From an uncultured Chlorobiota bacterium (GTDB lineage: Bacteria > Bacteroidota > Bacteroidia > Bacteroidales > JAADGE01): a DNA stretch of 7,299 nucleotides. Below, piece by piece: positions 4,841 to 7,299 of the stretch. Numbering within the stretch: the stretch's first letter is position 1; every line of letters begins with the position of its first letter. The stretch is taken from contig CAMZKI010000075.1 in the NCBI GenBank assembly GCA_947311125.1, positions 1 through 7,299 on the forward strand. The letters are read 5' to 3'. The translations under genes and the position numbers were made by a program. Under the pieces are notes generated by a model. It had not been told where the DNA came from and did no database searches. It saw nothing but the letters and a program-made list of their open reading frames with translations.

Positions 4841-7015
4841 TTAATGAGAGTGTTCATTATCGTGTTTTTCCTCTTTTTTGTCACGCTCCTTATTTATTTC
4901 TTTATAAGGTTCGGTTCCGGTATTTTTAAATGCAAAAGCATAAATATCGGCAGCCTCTTCTATCTGTTTTGCTACGGGTTTTCCGGCTCCGTGTCCTGCT
5001 TTTTTCTCAATTCTGATTATTACGGGCTTACTGCCTTTGTAAGTATCTTGTAAAGTTGCAATATATTTAAAAGAATGTGCCGGCACTACCCTGTCATCGT
5101 GATCTGCCGTAAGTACTAAGACAGCCGGATATTCCACACCTTTTTTAATATTATGAAGCGGGGAATACTTATATAAATACTCAAACATAGCAGAATCTTC
5201 ACTTAAACCGTAATCGGCAGACCAAGCCCTCCCAATTGTAAAATACTGATATCGAAGCATATCCATAACCCCAACATGAGCAAGGGTAACTGCGAATAAA
5301 TCGGGCCGTTGATTTGTAACCGCTCCCATAAGCAATCCTCCGTTTGAGCCGCCTTCTATAACAAGTTTTTTCGGAGAGGTGTATTTTTTGTCAATAAGAT
5401 ATTCGGCTGCGGCAATAAAATCGTCAAAAACGTTTTGCTTATTTTGCAAAATTCCGGCTTTATGCCATTTTTCACCGTATTCACCGCCTCCTCTGATATT
5501 TGCAACGGCATAAACACCGCCGTTTTCCAGCCAAACAAGTCTTGACGCACTGAACCTCGGTGTTATACTTATGTTAAAACCGCCGTAAGCATACAGTAGG
5601 GTCGGATTATTTCCGTCAAGTTTTATGCCCTTTTTATGAGTAATAAACATCGGAATTTTTGTTCCGTCTTTACTTTCATAAAATACTTGTTCCGTAATAT
5701 AATCGTCAAGATTTATTCCTTTTATTTCCGGTTTTCTGTAAACTTCCGATTTTTCGGTATTAAAATTATACTTAAAAATTACTGACGGAAATGTATATGA
5801 GGTAAACGAATAAAAAGCAATACTGTCACCTTTTTCTGTCAAAAAACCACTTGCTGTTCCTATTCCGGGTAATTTAAGTTCTTGTTCATTTTTTCCGTCA
5901 AGGCTAAAAATCAAGACTTTGCTTCTGGCATCTTCCATATAGTTTGCAACTAATTTATCTGCTCCTGTGCTTACACTTCTCAGCACATATTCTTTTTCGG
6001 GTATAATATCTTTTTTCTTTCCGGTTGCAATATCGTAAGATATTAATTTGTAACGCGGAGCATTTTCGTTAGTAAGAATTAAAAACTTACCGTCAGATTC
6101 GTCAATAACATTATAGTCATAATCAAAGCCGTCAGCAATAAGTCTGAAGTCTGAATTACTTTCTAAATCTTTGTAATACAGACCGTTTCCGCTTGTCGTT
6201 TCAGAGAAGGAAAGAATCAGATATTTTTCGTTTTCGGTAACTTTGGCTCCGAACATTCTGTTGGCATGTTCGTTGTCTTCAAATATAATTTTATCCTCGC
6301 TTTGCGGTGTTCCTGTTTTATGATAATAAACTTTTTGATATTGATTTGCTTTTGTAAGAGCTTTATCTTTACCCGGTTCCGGAAAACGACTGTAATAAAA
6401 GCCGTTACCGTGCCAAGATATACCGGAAAATTTAACCCATTCAATTTTATCGTTAAGAGTTTCTCCGGTTTCAAGATTTTTAACATAAATTTCGTTCCAG
6501 TCGGAACCGCCTCTTGCTATTGAATATGCCAAATATTTTCCGTCTTTTGATACAGCCAGACCTGCTAATGCGACTGTTCCGTCTTCCGAAAGCTTATTCG
6601 GGTCAAGAATTACTTTTGCTTCGGCATCAGGTACTTCCTGCATATATAAAACGCTCTGATTTTGTAAGCCGTCATTTTTAAAATAAAAATATTTTCCTGC
6701 TTTTTTAAACGGAACCGAGTATCTTTCGTAATTAAGAATTTCGGTTAAACGGTTAATAATTTTTTTTCTGAAAGGTATCTTGTGCAGATAATCAAAAGTT
6801 ACTTTGTTTTGCGAATCAACCCAAGCTTTTGTTTCTTCAGAATTATCGTCTTCGAGCCAACGATACGGGTCAGCTACTTTTGTTCCGAAGTAATCATCGA
6901 CAACGGTATCTTTTCTTGTTTCAGGATATTTCAGTCTTTCTTGTTTCACTTCTTCTTGTTTACAAGACATTATAAGCATCAGAAAAACCGATGCCGTTAC
7001 AATAAAATATTTCAT
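4841..7015 (-). CDS. Prolyl oligopeptidase (family S9A), probable lipoprotein
   Basis: The 724-residue serine peptidase should cleave short peptides after proline. Residues 1-17 are a lipoprotein signal ending in the lipobox LIMSC with Cys18; KQEE follows, resembling acidic Bacteroidetes surface-export signals, so an outer-membrane location is possible. The N-terminal domain opens with YPETRKDTVVDDYFGTKVADPYRWLED (30-56), typical of S9A. Residues about 95-430 form the beta-propeller that limits access to small peptides. The C-terminal alpha/beta hydrolase domain has YAYGGFNIS (475-483), NIRGGGEYGEKWH (506-518), nucleophile motif GGSNGG with Ser557, TIGRAWSADYG with the proline-pocket Trp598, TADHDDRVVP with Asp641, and KAGHGAGKP with His675. 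The triad is complete and the length matches known bacterial enzymes (about 700 residues). An unusual charged, His-rich tail (701-724, ending in HDNEHSH) extends past the usual end. A terminator follows at 4802-4767. Confidence 0.97.
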   Translation of the reverse strand: MKYFIVTASVFLMLIMSCKQEEVKQERLKYPETRKDTVVDDYFGTKVADPYRWLEDDNSEETKAWVDSQNKVTFDYLHKIPFRKKIINRLTEILNYERYSVPFKKAGKYFYFKNDGLQNQSVLYMQEVPDAEAKVILDPNKLSEDGTVALAGLAVSKDGKYLAYSIARGGSDWNEIYVKNLETGETLNDKIEWVKFSGISWHGNGFYYSRFPEPGKDKALTKANQYQKVYYHKTGTPQSEDKIIFEDNEHANRMFGAKVTENEKYLILSFSETTSGNGLYYKDLESNSDFRLIADGFDYDYNVIDESDGKFLILTNENAPRYKLISYDIATGKKKDIIPEKEYVLRSVSTGADKLVANYMEDARSKVLIFSLDGKNEQELKLPGIGTASGFLTEKGDSIAFYSFTSYTFPSVIFKYNFNTEKSEVYRKPEIKGINLDDYITEQVFYESKDGTKIPMFITHKKGIKLDGNNPTLLYAYGGFNISITPRFSASRLVWLENGGVYAVANIRGGGEYGEKWHKAGILQNKQNVFDDFIAAAEYLIDKKYTSPKKLVIEGGSNGGLLMGAVTNQRPDLFAVTLAHVGVMDMLRYQYFTIGRAWSADYGLSEDSAMFEYLYKYSPLHNIKKGVEYPAVLVLTADHDDRVVPAHSFKYIATLQDTYKGSKPVIIRIEKKAGHGAGKPVAKQIEEAADIYAFAFKNTGTEPYKEINKERDKKEEKHDNEHSH

Positions 7016-7054
7016 AACTTTGTAATTAAGTATTTATTAATAATATTTTTCAAA

Positions 7055-7299
7055 CTCTTCTCCTTCAATTTTCTTTTTCTTCTATTTTTTTCATTCTTTT
7101 CCTTATTTCTTTTCTTTTTCTCTTTTTTTCTTCTATCCTTTTTCTTATTCTCCTACTTCTACCTTCTTTTCTTTCTTTTTCCTTCTTAATTTTCCTCTTC
7201 TTTCTTTTTCTTCTTTTTTCTTTCTTATTCTTTTTTCTACTTCTTCATTCTTCTATTTTACTCTTCTCCTTAAATTTTATTTTTTCTTCTAATTTTTTG
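7055..7299. repeat. Low-complexity polypyrimidine tract (polypurine on the minus strand), noncoding
   Basis: By hand count, 222 of the 245 plus-strand bases are C or T, and the only G is the last base. G is absent from 7031 through 7298. Uninterrupted pyrimidine runs reach 37 nt (7190-7226), 29 nt (7106-7134) and 26 nt (7162-7187). There is no fixed repeat unit; it is an irregular mixture of TTC, TTTC and T runs. On the minus strand every frame hits TAA, TAG or TGA, or lacks a start. It lies upstream of the oligopeptidase gene and reaches the window edge, so its full length is unknown. I see no tRNA, hairpin or clear promoter in it. Confidence 0.9.

Noticed and set aside
7016..7060. Possible promoter for the oligopeptidase (TTTG at 7054-7051 and TACTTAAT at 7032-7025, minus strand)
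   Set aside because: The second element matches TAnnTTTG poorly, with only the TA and one T in place, so the pair is not better than chance in such AT-rich DNA.
6782..7189. Plus-strand open frame encoding a Phe/Leu-rich 'membrane protein'
   Set aside because: Half is antisense to the oligopeptidase, and the rest is translation of the polypyrimidine tract (TTT, CTT, TTC). The hydrophobicity is a product of base composition.
7065..7247. Minus-strand frame of 59 codons between two stops, very rich in Lys, Arg and Glu
   Set aside because: The only ATG is at 7094-7092, near its end. The composition follows from a C-free polypurine strand, so I do not call it a gene or a gene remnant.
1..7299. 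Defence system, toxin-antitoxin pair, mobile element or CRISPR array
   Set aside because: No nuclease-helicase pair, small toxin-antitoxin pair, transposase, integrase or regular repeat-spacer pattern is present. The exonuclease is an RNase D-like housekeeping type, and exported ankyrin proteins alone are not evidence of such a system.

Overview
The window looks like a piece of a low-GC Bacteroidota chromosome, probably Bacteroidales-like and perhaps from a metagenome. The evidence is an AT-rich genome whose coding strands are A-rich, starts mostly without Shine-Dalgarno sites, a Bacteroidetes-type short glucose-6-phosphate isomerase, a family S9A prolyl oligopeptidase lipoprotein, and a few TAnnTTTG promoter-like boxes. 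I see no transposase, phage gene, CRISPR array, tRNA or rRNA. Most of the window is ordinary housekeeping and envelope gene content. I do not find a convincing new multi-gene system.

Layout. Positions 1-198 form a nearly perfect inverted repeat of 86 bp per arm with a 26-nt loop. It is made from the 5' half of a small hypothetical gene present in both orientations; the plus copy runs to a stop at 290. The plus strand then carries a secreted hypothetical protein (340-1194) closed by a strong intrinsic terminator (1210-1243). Next comes a probable three-gene unit: an exported ankyrin-repeat protein (1255-2169), a DEDDy-type 3'-5' exonuclease (2190-2801), and glucose-6-phosphate isomerase (2791-4077, overlapping the exonuclease gene by 11 bp). 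From about 4080 transcription converges. On the minus strand, read right to left, are a prolyl oligopeptidase lipoprotein (7015-4841), its intrinsic terminator (4802-4767), and a deoxynucleoside kinase (4753-4115). A hairpin at 4096-4144 lies between the kinase and pgi. The right end (7055-7299) is a noncoding tract that is about 91% pyrimidine on the plus strand; no G occurs from 7031 to 7298.

How the genes fit together. The assigned functions are central carbon flux (PGI), deoxynucleoside salvage (the kinase), nucleic-acid processing (the exonuclease) and periplasmic or surface peptide cleavage (the oligopeptidase). Two further proteins are exported, one with ankyrin repeats and one of unknown function. 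They form no obvious pathway, and the grouping looks like normal Bacteroidota gene order. The features most worth a second look are structural: the fold-back at the left edge, a promoter-like box inside a terminator loop upstream of the kinase, and the strand-asymmetric pyrimidine tract at the right edge.
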